A DNA stretch of 6,786 nt from Oscillospiraceae bacterium (GTDB taxonomy: Bacteria; Bacillota; Clostridia; Oscillospirales; Oscillospiraceae), in NCBI GenBank assembly GCA_016295225.1, contig JAEDLP010000096.1, positions 1 through 6,786 on the forward strand, given 5' to 3'. This document shows, piece after piece, positions 1 through 6,350 of the stretch (positions are counted from its first letter, which is position 1; each line of letters starts with the position of its first letter). Made by a program: the position numbers and the translations under genes. The notes beneath the pieces are model-generated. The model was not told the origin of the DNA and made no database searches. It was given only the letters and a program-made list of their open reading frames with translations.

Positions 1-18
1 GGGGAGCCTTTTTTGAAG

Positions 19-612
19 TCAGCCGTTAAACTTCGCCATGGCCTGGTCGGGGCCTTGTTCCAGGAACAGGGTCACAGCGTCGGCGGCCCGGGCAATGGCC
101 TCCTCCATGACCTTCCGGTCCTGGCCGGTGAACTTGCCCAGGACCCAGTCGGCCATGTCGTGGTCGGGGTGGGGCTTGCCGCCCACGCCCACCTTGATCC
201 GGGGGAACTGGTCGCTGCCCAGGTGGGAGATGATATTTTTCAGGCCGTTGTGGCCCCCGGCGGAGCCGCTGCGGCGGACGCGCAACTTGCCCTGGGGCAG
301 GGCGACATCGTCGGAGATCACCAAGACCCGCTCCGGGGGGATCTTATAGAACCGGGCGGCCTCCCCCACAGACTCCCCGGAGAGGTTCATATAGGTGGTG
401 GGCTTCATAAGGAGCACCGATCGGCCGCCGATGACGGCGGTGTTGGTGAGGGCTCTGTACTTGAGCTTCTGGACGGGGATCTTCTCCCGTTCCGCCAGCT
501 CGTCGATGACCAGGAAGCCCATGTTGTGGCGGGTCCACTCATACTTGGGGCCGGGATTGCCCAGGCCGACCACGAGCCACTCCACCGGTCCGGGGCGTTT
601 GGAGAAAAACAT
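19..612 (-). CDS. pth: Peptidyl-tRNA hydrolase (Pth)
   Basis: Cytosolic esterase that cleaves the ester bond between peptide and tRNA in peptidyl-tRNAs that drop off the ribosome, recycling tRNA. The 197-residue product has the normal length for bacterial Pth and carries its full signature set: GLGNPG at 16-21, TRHNMGF at 27-33 with the catalytic His29, KPTTYMNLSG at 70-79 with Asn76, the DD/LP segment with Asp101, and GSAGGHNGLKN at 116-126 with Asn122. By alignment these match E. coli Asn10, His20, Asn68, Asp93 and Asn114. The start is set by a perfect AGGAGGT on the minus strand (621-627), 8 bases ahead of the ATG. It lies 83 bases downstream of prs on the same strand, a common Gram-positive pairing, but a terminator-like hairpin sits between them. 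The 18 bases left after the stop codon are too few to show what follows. Confidence 0.97.
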   Translation of the reverse strand: MFFSKRPGPVEWLVVGLGNPGPKYEWTRHNMGFLVIDELAEREKIPVQKLKYRALTNTAVIGGRSVLLMKPTTYMNLSGESVGEAARFYKIPPERVLVISDDVALPQGKLRVRRSGSAGGHNGLKNIISHLGSDQFPRIKVGVGGKPHPDHDMADWVLGKFTGQDRKVMEEAIARAADAVTLFLEQGPDQAMAKFNG

Positions 613-632
613 AGGGGACTACCTCCTGATAT

Positions 633-672
633 AAGATAAATAACAGAAGGCGGAGCGTGGCTCCGCCTTCTG
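633..672 (-). terminator. Hairpin terminator or attenuator between prs and pth
   Basis: A perfect 13-bp stem (644-656 paired with 660-672) with a 3-base loop, GC-rich in its upper half. On the minus strand it is followed by a T-rich run (TTATTTATCTTAT), the form of a Rho-independent terminator for prs. On the plus strand the following bases are not T-rich, so it acts in one direction. Its T tract ends about six bases before the pth ribosome binding site, so any pth message made from the prs promoter must read through it or be processed here. Confidence 0.85.
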
Positions 673-695
673 TGAGGGTATCAAAAAAATGCAGC

Positions 696-1655
696 TTACA
701 CGAACAGACGAGAAACGGAGTCCTCGTGATAGATGAAGCTGATGGCGTCAGCCAGCATGGGGGCGGCGGAGAGATACTTGATCTTATCACACTTGACCCC
801 TTCTTTTGCAGGAATGGTGTCGAGGAAGAGGACTTCCTTGATGACGCTCTCCTCGATACGCTGGATTGCGGGGCCGGACAGGACGCCGTGGGAAGCGCAG
901 GCGTACACCTCGGTAGCGCCGCCGATCTCCACCAGAGCCTTGGCTGCGCCGCACAGGGAGCCGGCGGTGTCCACCATGTCGTCCAGCAGGATGACCCGCT
1001 TGCCGGTCACGTCGCCGATGATGCTCATGACCTCGGACTGGTTGGCCTTCTGACGGCGCTTGTCCACGATGGCCATATTCATATGCAGCTTCTGGGCGAA
1101 AGCACGGGCGCGGGCCACGGAGCCCACATCGGGAGAGACCACCATGGTGTTTTCGGCGTCGTCACCGAAGCGCTGGGCGAAGTAGTCAACAAAGAGGGGG
1201 CTGCCCAGCAGATTGTCCACGGGGATATCGAAGAAGCCCTGGATCTGGGCTGCGTGGAGATCCATGGTCAGCACCCGGTCAGCGCCGGCGGTGGTGAGCA
1301 TGTTGGCCACCAGCTTGGCGGAGATGGGATCGCGGGGCTTGGCCTTGCGGTCCTGACGGGCGTAGCCGAAGTAGGGGATCACAGCGGTGATGCGGCCGGC
1401 GGAGGCCCGCTTGAAAGCGTCGATCATCACCAGCAGCTCCATCAGGTTGTCGTTGACGGGAGCGCAGGTGGACTGGATAATGAACACGTCGGAGCCGCGA
1501 ACGGTCTCGTAGATGGAAACGGAGCATTCGCCGTCGGCGAAATTCTTGCACTCGGAGTTGCCCAGGGGCAGACGCAGTTCCTTGCAGATGGCCTCAGCCA
1601 GCTTGCGGTTGGAGTTACCGCAGAAAATCTTCAGATCCTTGCCATGAGAAATCAT
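696..1655 (-). CDS. prs: Ribose-phosphate pyrophosphokinase (PRPP synthetase), class I
   Basis: Cytosolic enzyme that transfers pyrophosphate from ATP to ribose 5-phosphate, making PRPP for purine, pyrimidine, histidine, tryptophan and NAD synthesis. With the start at 1655 the protein has 319 residues, typical of class I enzymes. Visible motifs: the ATP-site segment PYFGYARQDRK at 94-104; DLHAAQIQGFF beginning at Asp132 with metal-binding His134; SPDVGSVARAR at 174-184; the flexible-loop residues Lys199 and Arg201 (DKRRQ); and the ribose-5-phosphate/PRPP loop DDMVDTAGS at 225-233. An in-frame ATG at 1664 would add three residues, but it directly abuts the only ribosome binding site (1666-1671), whereas the ATG at 1655 sits 10 bases from it and begins with the familiar MISHGKD. 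It is transcribed from an extended -10 promoter at 1735-1743 and ends at the hairpin before pth. Confidence 0.97.
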   Translation of the reverse strand: MISHGKDLKIFCGNSNRKLAEAICKELRLPLGNSECKNFADGECSVSIYETVRGSDVFIIQSTCAPVNDNLMELLVMIDAFKRASAGRITAVIPYFGYARQDRKAKPRDPISAKLVANMLTTAGADRVLTMDLHAAQIQGFFDIPVDNLLGSPLFVDYFAQRFGDDAENTMVVSPDVGSVARARAFAQKLHMNMAIVDKRRQKANQSEVMSIIGDVTGKRVILLDDMVDTAGSLCGAAKALVEIGGATEVYACASHGVLSGPAIQRIEESVIKEVLFLDTIPAKEGVKCDKIKYLSAAPMLADAISFIYHEDSVSRLFV

Positions 1656-1664
1656 CGTAAACAT

Positions 1665-1671
1665 CCCTCTC
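1665..1671 (-). promoter_or_regulatory. prs ribosome binding site
   Basis: On the minus strand this reads GAGAGGG. It touches the ATG at 1662-1664, which leaves no room for initiation there, and lies about 10 bases from the ATG at 1653-1655. It is the reason for preferring the shorter, 319-residue start. Confidence 0.6.
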
Positions 1672-1734
1672 GATTACAGTATTTTTCCATTATTCAACCC
1701 GGCCTGAACGGCAGGGCACCCTTCCATGAACCTC

Positions 1735-1743
1735 ATTATAACA
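1735..1743 (-). promoter_or_regulatory. Extended -10 promoter for prs
   Basis: On the minus strand this reads TGTTATAAT, a perfect TATAAT with the TGn extension. No good -35 hexamer lies 16-18 bases upstream, which is acceptable for an extended -10 promoter; the upstream DNA is AT-rich. The expected transcript start is near 1728, giving a leader of roughly 70 bases before the chosen start codon. I see only a weak CCTG/CAGG hairpin in that leader and no recognisable riboswitch. Confidence 0.75.
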
Positions 1744-1843
1744 AATGAAATGAGTTTTTGCATCAGTTTTTCCCAGATTTTTGCGGAAAAAGAAAAGAAT
1801 CTTTAAGAAACTTTTAACAATGGAGCAAAGAATGGAAAACCGG

Positions 1844-1872
1844 TTGCCAGGGACTCAAAATCATGGTAAAAT
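1844..1872 (+). promoter_or_regulatory. SigA-type promoter for the foldase gene
   Basis: TTGCCA (1844-1849), a 17-base spacer, then TAAAAT (1867-1872) preceded by TGG, so both the spacing and the extended -10 agree with a housekeeping sigma promoter. The predicted start is near 1879, about 80 bases before the foldase ATG. It is arranged back to back with the prs promoter about 100 bases away. The DNA between the two is A/T-rich (1745-1820) and could serve both as upstream activating sequence. Confidence 0.75.
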
Positions 1873-1879
1873 AACCGAT

Positions 1880-1895
1880 TGTGGACAAGTCCACA
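1880..1895. promoter_or_regulatory. Palindrome at the foldase transcript start
   Basis: TGTGGACAAGTCCACA: 7-base arms that are exact inverted repeats around a central AA. It begins at the predicted +1 of the foldase promoter, so it could be a dimeric repressor site or a small hairpin at the 5' end of the mRNA. No regulator is identifiable from the window. The left half also resembles the DnaA-box form TTGTCCACA of GC-rich bacteria. Confidence 0.4.
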
Positions 1896-1943
1896 CCAAG
1901 ATCCCGGGAAATTCGGAAGGAAAATCACGGGTTCACCGACGAA

Positions 1944-1949
1944 AAGGAG
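1944..1949 (+). promoter_or_regulatory. Foldase ribosome binding site
   Basis: AAGGAG, 8 bases ahead of the ATG at 1958. It fixes the start: the reading frame stays open back to 1781, but those codons lie across the promoter and have no ribosome binding site, and only the 1958 start yields an N-terminal lipoprotein signal. Confidence 0.85.
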
Positions 1950-1957
1950 ATACGACC

Positions 1958-3241
1958 ATGAAAAAAATCATGCGAAGAGTTCTGGGCGCAGCCCTGGCTG
2001 TGGTGATGTCCGTGGGCCTGCTCAGCGGCTGCGGCGGCGAGGCAGACCCCATCAAGGAGGCCTTTGATGGGAAGTACACCAAGGACACCGTCATGCTGAC
2101 GGTCAACGGCAGCGACGTGACCGCCGAGGACCTCTTCTTCTGGATGGCCCAGAACGCCGACTATGTGGCGGGCTACTACACCCAGATGGGGATGGAGATG
2201 GACTGGTCCAGCGCCATGGGCCAGGACGCCACCATGGGTGAACATGTAAAGGAGCAGTCTAAGGAGACCGCCGTCCTGTACAACATCGTCGCAGCCCAGG
2301 CTGCGGCGAACGGCTACACCATGACTGACGAGGACAGGGCCGACTACGAGGCCGACCTGGACTCCGCCAAGGAGCAGCTGGGGGGCGACAAGGAATATGA
2401 AACCTGGCTGAAGACCATGCTCATTACCAACGAGGGCATGGAGCGGCTGAGCTCCGTGGGGGTCCTGTACACCCACATGATGGAGGGAATGTTCCAGGAT
2501 GGCGGTGAGCAGGTGGCCACTGCCGAGGATCTGGCCCAGTACGCCCAGGACAACGACCTGCTGTGGGCCAAGCACATCCTGCTGATGACCAAGGACGCTG
2601 AAACCGGAGAGGACCTGGCCGCCGAGGATGCCGCCGCAAAGAAGGCCCAGGCCGAGGAACTGCTGGCCCAGCTCCAGGGCATCACCGACCCGGAGGAGCT
2701 GTCCGCCAAGTTTGACGAACTGATGAACGAGTACAGCGAGGACACCGGTCTGGAATCCAATCCCGACGGCTATGTCTTCACCGCCGGCCAGATGGTGGAG
2801 GAGTTCGAGAACGCCACCCGGGACCTGGAGTTCGGCCAGGTCAGCGGCATCGTGGAAACCAGCTACGGCTACCACATCATCCTGCGTCTGGACCCCGCGG
2901 AGGCCCAGGAGATCCAGGACGGCTGGGCGAACGAACAGATGGACGCCCAGGTTCAGGCCTGGGTAGACGAGGCAGAGGTGACCACCACCGAGGCCTTCGA
3001 CAACCTGAGCACCGAGGACTTCTACGCCGCGCTGAAGGACTACCGGGCAACCCTGGAGCCCGCCGAGGAGGAGAACGAGGACACTGCCACGCCTGAAGAA
3101 GAGACGCCTGTCGAGGTGACCCCCGCTGAGGAAACCCCTGTGGAGGAGACCCCTGCCGAGGGTGAGGATGCGGAAGCACAACCCACCGAGGACGGCGCAG
3201 CCGACCAGAGTGCAGAGACCGAAGGCGAAACCGCAGAATAA
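1958..3241 (+). CDS. Lipoprotein peptidyl-prolyl cis-trans isomerase (PpiC/parvulin, PrsA/SurA-like foldase)
   Basis: Predicted membrane-anchored extracytoplasmic chaperone/isomerase that helps exported proteins fold outside the cytoplasmic membrane. The 427-residue precursor opens with a basic n-region (MKKIMRR), a hydrophobic stretch and lipobox LLSGC with Cys25, the only cysteine, as the lipidation site. Residues 40-200 form a helical SurA-N-like region beginning VMLTVNGSDVTAEDLFFW. The parvulin domain spans about 203-312: AKHILL at 204-209, NPDGYVF at 268-274, the GQMVEEFENA segment at 277-286 and SYGYHIILRLD at 302-312, with His206 and His306 in the places of the conserved parvulin histidines. 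Residues 367-427 are a Glu/Pro/Thr-rich tail with about 25 acidic residues and no Lys, Arg or His, built on imperfect EETPVE repeats. It has its own promoter and terminator. The assignment as a parvulin-type lipoprotein is firm; its clients are unknown. Confidence 0.92.
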   Translation: MKKIMRRVLGAALAVVMSVGLLSGCGGEADPIKEAFDGKYTKDTVMLTVNGSDVTAEDLFFWMAQNADYVAGYYTQMGMEMDWSSAMGQDATMGEHVKEQSKETAVLYNIVAAQAAANGYTMTDEDRADYEADLDSAKEQLGGDKEYETWLKTMLITNEGMERLSSVGVLYTHMMEGMFQDGGEQVATAEDLAQYAQDNDLLWAKHILLMTKDAETGEDLAAEDAAAKKAQAEELLAQLQGITDPEELSAKFDELMNEYSEDTGLESNPDGYVFTAGQMVEEFENATRDLEFGQVSGIVETSYGYHIILRLDPAEAQEIQDGWANEQMDAQVQAWVDEAEVTTTEAFDNLSTEDFYAALKDYRATLEPAEEENEDTATPEEETPVEVTPAEETPVEETPAEGEDAEAQPTEDGAADQSAETEGETAE

Positions 3242-3258
3242 TTCTTTTAACACGGAAC

Positions 3259-3287
3259 CCCCGGCCCGATTTGGGCCGGGGTTTTTT
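3259..3287 (+). terminator. Rho-independent terminator of the foldase gene
   Basis: A 9-bp all-G/C stem (3259-3267 with 3273-3281), a 5-base loop GATTT, then six T residues (3282-3287). It starts 17 bases after the foldase stop codon and should largely insulate the downstream ATPase gene from foldase transcription. Confidence 0.93.
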
Positions 3288-3414
3288 GCATGGGCGGCGG
3301 TTGTCCACGCCCCATGTAGAGTGGAGCTTTCTCCCGCTGTCCAACAGACCTGTCCACAAAAATTTTCCTTGGACCCAGGAAGCGACACATTCGCAGTCCC
3401 TCTTTCCGGTATCC

Positions 3415-3434
3415 TTGTCCTATCCGAAGGACAA
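3415..3434. promoter_or_regulatory. Inverted repeat in the Ca2+-ATPase leader
   Basis: TTGTCC, 8 bases, GGACAA, ending about 12 bases before the AGAGGG ribosome binding site (3446-3451). A TATCC pair at 3410 and 3421, 11 bases apart, overlaps its left half. It could be an operator or a hairpin near the ribosome binding site. Elsewhere in 3288-3457 I find no convincing promoter for the ATPase, only a small TTCCT/AGGAA hairpin (3365-3381) and three TGTCCA words (3302, 3338, 3351). Confidence 0.3.
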
Positions 3435-3457
3435 CCATTCCGAAAAGAGGGAACACA

Positions 3458-6106
3458 ATGGACCATGAATTTTACAGAGAACCCCTGCGCCAGGTGGTGG
3501 AGCGGCTGGAGACAGACCCCGACCGGGGTCTGTCGGCCAAGGAGGCTGCCCGCCGTCTGGCAGAACATGGGGAGAACAAATTGGAGGAGGGCAGGCAGGC
3601 GGGGCTGATCCGCCGGTGTCTGGCCCAGCTGAAGGACCCCATGATCCTGGTCCTCCTGGCGGCAGCCGCCCTGTCCTTTTTCGCCGGAGGCAGGGAGGAC
3701 TGGCTGGACGCTGTCATCATTCTGGGCATCGTGGCCTTCAACACGATCCTCTCGGTCTCCCAGGAGGACAACGCCCGGAAGGCCCTGGAGGCCCTCCGGG
3801 AGCTCTCTGCCCCCAAGGCCCGGGTGATCCGGGACGGGGCGGAGAGCCGGGTGGAGAGCGCCCATCTGGTCCCCGGGGACGTGATCCTGCTGGAAGCCGG
3901 GGACTATGTCCCCGCCGATGGCCGCATCCTGTGGGAGGTCGGGCTCCAGGCCGACGAGGCTGCCATGACGGGGGAATCCCTCCCGGTACATAAACGGAGC
4001 GGCGGCGGTCTGCCCCCGGACACCCCCCTGGCCGAGCGGAAAAACATGGTCATCGGCGGCACGGTCATCACCGGCGGCCGGGGCAAGGTGGCCGTCACCG
4101 CCACGGGCATGGACACGGAGATGGGCAAGATCGCCGGGCTTCTGCTGAACCAGGACCCGGGGGAGACCCCCCTCCAGCGGAAGATGGGGGAGGTCTCCAA
4201 GGTCCTCTCCCTGGTCTGTGTGGGGGTATGCGCCGTGATGTTCGGGGTGGGTATGCTCCAGCACCGGGATATTCTGGATATGTTCCTCACTGCCGTGGCC
4301 CTGGCGGTGGCCGCTATTCCCGAGGGCCTGCCCGCCATCGTCACCATCGTCCTGGCCATGGGGGTGAGCCGCATGGCCAAGCGAAACGCCATCATCAAGC
4401 GGCTCCCTGCCGTGGAGACCCTGGGCTGCGCCTCGGTGATCTGCTCGGACAAGACCGGAACCTTAACCAAGAACCAGATGACCGTCCTGGAGGTCTGGAC
4501 CCCGGGGGGCGCCTTCCGCCAGCGGGCCTTGGCCCTGGGGACCCTCTGCGGGGACGTCCGGCCGGGGCCGGACGGGAACTATTTGGGGGACCCCACCGAA
4601 GCCGCCATCGCCAACCTGGCCGCCGGGGAGAAGCTGCCGAAGGTTGACCTGGACCGGGCGTATCCCAGGCTGGGGGAGGCCCCCTTCGACTCGGTCCGGA
4701 AGCGGATGGCCACCTGCCATACCCTGGCCGGGGGCCGGGCCCTCATCGCGGTGAAGGGGGCGCCTGAGGCCGTCTTGGCCAAGTGCACCCACATCCTGGG
4801 CCCCGGGGGCCCCCGCCCCCTGACCAACGGGGAGCGGCGGAGCATCCAGGGGGAGAACAGCCGCCTGGCCGCCCGGGCTCTCCGGGTGCTGGCGGTGGCC
4901 CAGCGGGAGGAGAGCGGAAGCCCCGGCCTGTTCACCCCGGAGGAGTTGGAGCGGGATCTGACCTTTGTGGGCCTCATCGGCATGATGGACCCGCCCCGGC
5001 CTGAGGTCCGCCAGGCGGTGGACCGCTGCGCCCAGGCCGGGGTGCGGCCCGTGATGATCACCGGGGACCACAAGGACACCGCCGTGGCCATCGCCAGGGA
5101 GCTGGGCATCTTCCGTTCCGGCCACCGGGCAGTGGACGGTCCGGGGCTGGACTTTCTCCCCCAGGAGACCCTGGAGGAGGAAATTGAGTCCTTCTCGGTC
5201 TTCGCCCGGGTGACCCCGGAGCACAAGATGCGTATCGTAAAGGCCTGGCAGAAGAAGGGCTGCGTGGTGGCCATGACCGGGGACGGGGTCAACGACGCCC
5301 CCGCCCTCAAGACCGCTGACATCGGTTGCGCCATGGGCAAGACCGGCACCGACGTGGCCAAGGGGGCGGCGGACATGATTCTCACCGACGACAACTTCGC
5401 CACGGTGGTGGCGGCGGTGGAGCAGGGCCGGGGGATTTACGCCAACATCCGAAAGGCCATCCACTACCTGCTCTCCTGCAACATCGGGGAGATTCTGACC
5501 ATCTTCCTGGCCACCCTGCTCCACTTCCCCCATTCCCCCCTCAGCCCGGTGCAGCTTTTGTGGCTGAACCTGGTGACCGACTCCCTGCCGGCTCTGGCCT
5601 TAGGCATGGAGCCGGTGGAGGAGGCCGTCATGGAGAAACCGCCCCGGGGGAAGGAGGAGCCGCTGTTCTCCAAGGCTTTCTCCATCCGGCTGGCCTGGCA
5701 GGGCTGTCTGGTGGGGGCGCTGACCCTGGGGGCCTACGGGCTGGGGATGGCGCTCACGGGGACCTACGCCGCGGCCAACACCATGGCCTTCGCCACACTG
5801 ACCTTCAGCCAGCTCTTCCACGCCTTTGACGTGCGCAGCGAGGAGACCTCCCTGTTCCGGCTGGGGGTCTTCTCCAACGGGGCCATGAACAAGGCCTTCC
5901 TGGTGGGACTGGCCCTCCAACTGGCCGTCCTGCTGGTGCCGCCCTTGCAGAGCGCCTTTTCCGTGGTGTCCCTGGACCGGAGCTGCTGGCTCACCGTCCT
6001 GGCCCTGGCTTTGACCCCCTTGGTGGTGTGCGAAGTGGAAAAGGCTGCCCGTCGGCATGGAAGAAAGAAGGCAAAGGAACCGGAGAAGGAGACGGTAAAA
6101 GTATAA
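3458..6106 (+). CDS. P2-type Ca2+-transporting ATPase
   Basis: Integral membrane pump that couples ATP hydrolysis, via an aspartyl-phosphate intermediate, to cation export, most likely Ca2+. The 882-residue protein has the whole P2A architecture: N-terminal cation-ATPase domain (about 4-60); M1 near 62-78 and M2 near 84-102; actuator loop TGES at 171-174; M3 near 249-267; M4 with AAIPEGLP around Glu289; phosphorylation motif DKTGTLT with Asp331; nucleotide-domain KGAPE at 433-437; TGD at 535-537; hinge TGDGVNDAP at 607-615; and M5-M10 between about 671 and 861. Ca2+-site residues known from SERCA are kept: Glu289 in M4, Asn675 and Glu678 in M5, Asn704, Thr707 and Asp708 in M6. M8 has Gln785 where SERCA has Glu908, so one of the two SERCA sites may be altered. 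The start has AGAGGG six bases upstream. Mn2+ or another divalent ion cannot be excluded as a substrate. Confidence 0.93.
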   Translation: MDHEFYREPLRQVVERLETDPDRGLSAKEAARRLAEHGENKLEEGRQAGLIRRCLAQLKDPMILVLLAAAALSFFAGGREDWLDAVIILGIVAFNTILSVSQEDNARKALEALRELSAPKARVIRDGAESRVESAHLVPGDVILLEAGDYVPADGRILWEVGLQADEAAMTGESLPVHKRSGGGLPPDTPLAERKNMVIGGTVITGGRGKVAVTATGMDTEMGKIAGLLLNQDPGETPLQRKMGEVSKVLSLVCVGVCAVMFGVGMLQHRDILDMFLTAVALAVAAIPEGLPAIVTIVLAMGVSRMAKRNAIIKRLPAVETLGCASVICSDKTGTLTKNQMTVLEVWTPGGAFRQRALALGTLCGDVRPGPDGNYLGDPTEAAIANLAAGEKLPKVDLDRAYPRLGEAPFDSVRKRMATCHTLAGGRALIAVKGAPEAVLAKCTHILGPGGPRPLTNGERRSIQGENSRLAARALRVLAVAQREESGSPGLFTPEELERDLTFVGLIGMMDPPRPEVRQAVDRCAQAGVRPVMITGDHKDTAVAIARELGIFRSGHRAVDGPGLDFLPQETLEEEIESFSVFARVTPEHKMRIVKAWQKKGCVVAMTGDGVNDAPALKTADIGCAMGKTGTDVAKGAADMILTDDNFATVVAAVEQGRGIYANIRKAIHYLLSCNIGEILTIFLATLLHFPHSPLSPVQLLWLNLVTDSLPALALGMEPVEEAVMEKPPRGKEEPLFSKAFSIRLAWQGCLVGALTLGAYGLGMALTGTYAAANTMAFATLTFSQLFHAFDVRSEETSLFRLGVFSNGAMNKAFLVGLALQLAVLLVPPLQSAFSVVSLDRSCWLTVLALALTPLVVCEVEKAARRHGRKKAKEPEKETVKV

Positions 6107-6123
6107 GGATTCCACCATGTTCT

Positions 6124-6280
6124 TGCCTCCCCCTTTGGGGGAGGTGGCACAGCTCGCAGAGCTGTGACGGAGAGGGTGAATCTGTTGGATGGGGCATCCA
6201 CTTACGCCGTTCAGTTTCGGCTTTGGTTTGCCCTCTCAGTCACGGCTTTGCCGTGCCAGCTCTCCCAGAGGGAGAGCCAA
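6124..6280. repeat. Structured inverted-repeat element (MITE/BIME-like intergenic repeat)
   Basis: Two roughly 50-base arms in inverted orientation (6124-6176 and 6231-6280) around a 54-base core. Each arm folds into two adjacent hairpins. Left arm: 6126-6133 with 6137-6144 (8 bp), and 6148-6155 with 6159-6166 (8 bp). Right arm: 6241-6246 with 6250-6255 (6 bp), and 6259-6266 with 6270-6277 (8 bp). A fifth hairpin, TGGATG/CATCCA (6186-6200), lies in the core. Both arms share the TGGCAC spacer and the GTGAC(G/T)GAGAGGG end. The element has no convincing coding content and no visible target-site duplication. It lies within what should be the 3' UTR of the ATPase message. From memory, similar hairpin-pair repeats recur in gut Oscillospiraceae genomes; copy number cannot be judged from one window. 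Confidence 0.75.
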
Positions 6281-6299
6281 GGGGTGGAGACCCAACGTA

Positions 6300-6350
6300 A
6301 ACCGCCCTGCCTGGGAACAAAGCGTGTTCCCAGGCAGGGCGGTTGTTATT
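6300..6350 (+). terminator. Long-stem terminator between convergent genes
   Basis: A perfect 20-bp stem (6300-6319 with 6325-6344) and a 5-base loop AAGCG. The plus-strand tail is GTTATT, moderately T-rich, so it probably ends the ATPase transcript. On the minus strand the stem begins one base after the stop codon of the convergent gene, so it may end that transcript too, although the T tract there (TTTACGTT, partly within the stem) is poor. Confidence 0.8.

Noticed and set aside
1665..1728. Riboswitch in the prs leader
   Set aside because: At about 70 bases, with only a 4-bp weak hairpin and no purine- or PRPP-riboswitch core visible, there is no support.
657..1748. A 363-codon plus-strand open frame over prs
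   Set aside because: It is the antisense shadow of prs, whose active-site motifs are complete, and its composition is Gly/His/Gln-rich without a recognisable fold.
1781..1957. N-terminal extension of the foldase to an upstream start
   Set aside because: The region contains the promoter and lacks a ribosome binding site, and the extension would bury the lipoprotein signal peptide inside the protein.
1880..3358. DnaA-box-like words (TTGTCCACA on the minus strand at 1880-1888, CTGTCCACA at 3350-3358, TTGTCCACG at 3301-3309) as a possible origin or DnaA-regulated cluster
   Set aside because: The same TTGTCCACG word also occurs inside prs coding sequence (1060-1068, 1213-1221), there is no tight array or unwinding element, and the neighbouring genes are not origin genes.
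1925..4264. A 779-codon open frame on the minus strand across the foldase and ATPase genes
   Set aside because: It lies antisense to two well-supported genes, spans their terminator and promoter regions, has low-complexity Gly/Leu/His-rich sequence and no domain. Such shadows are usual opposite GC-rich codons.
6112..6290. Target-site duplication flanking the repeat element
   Set aside because: No matching short direct repeat is found at the two edges, so recent insertion as a mobile element cannot be claimed.
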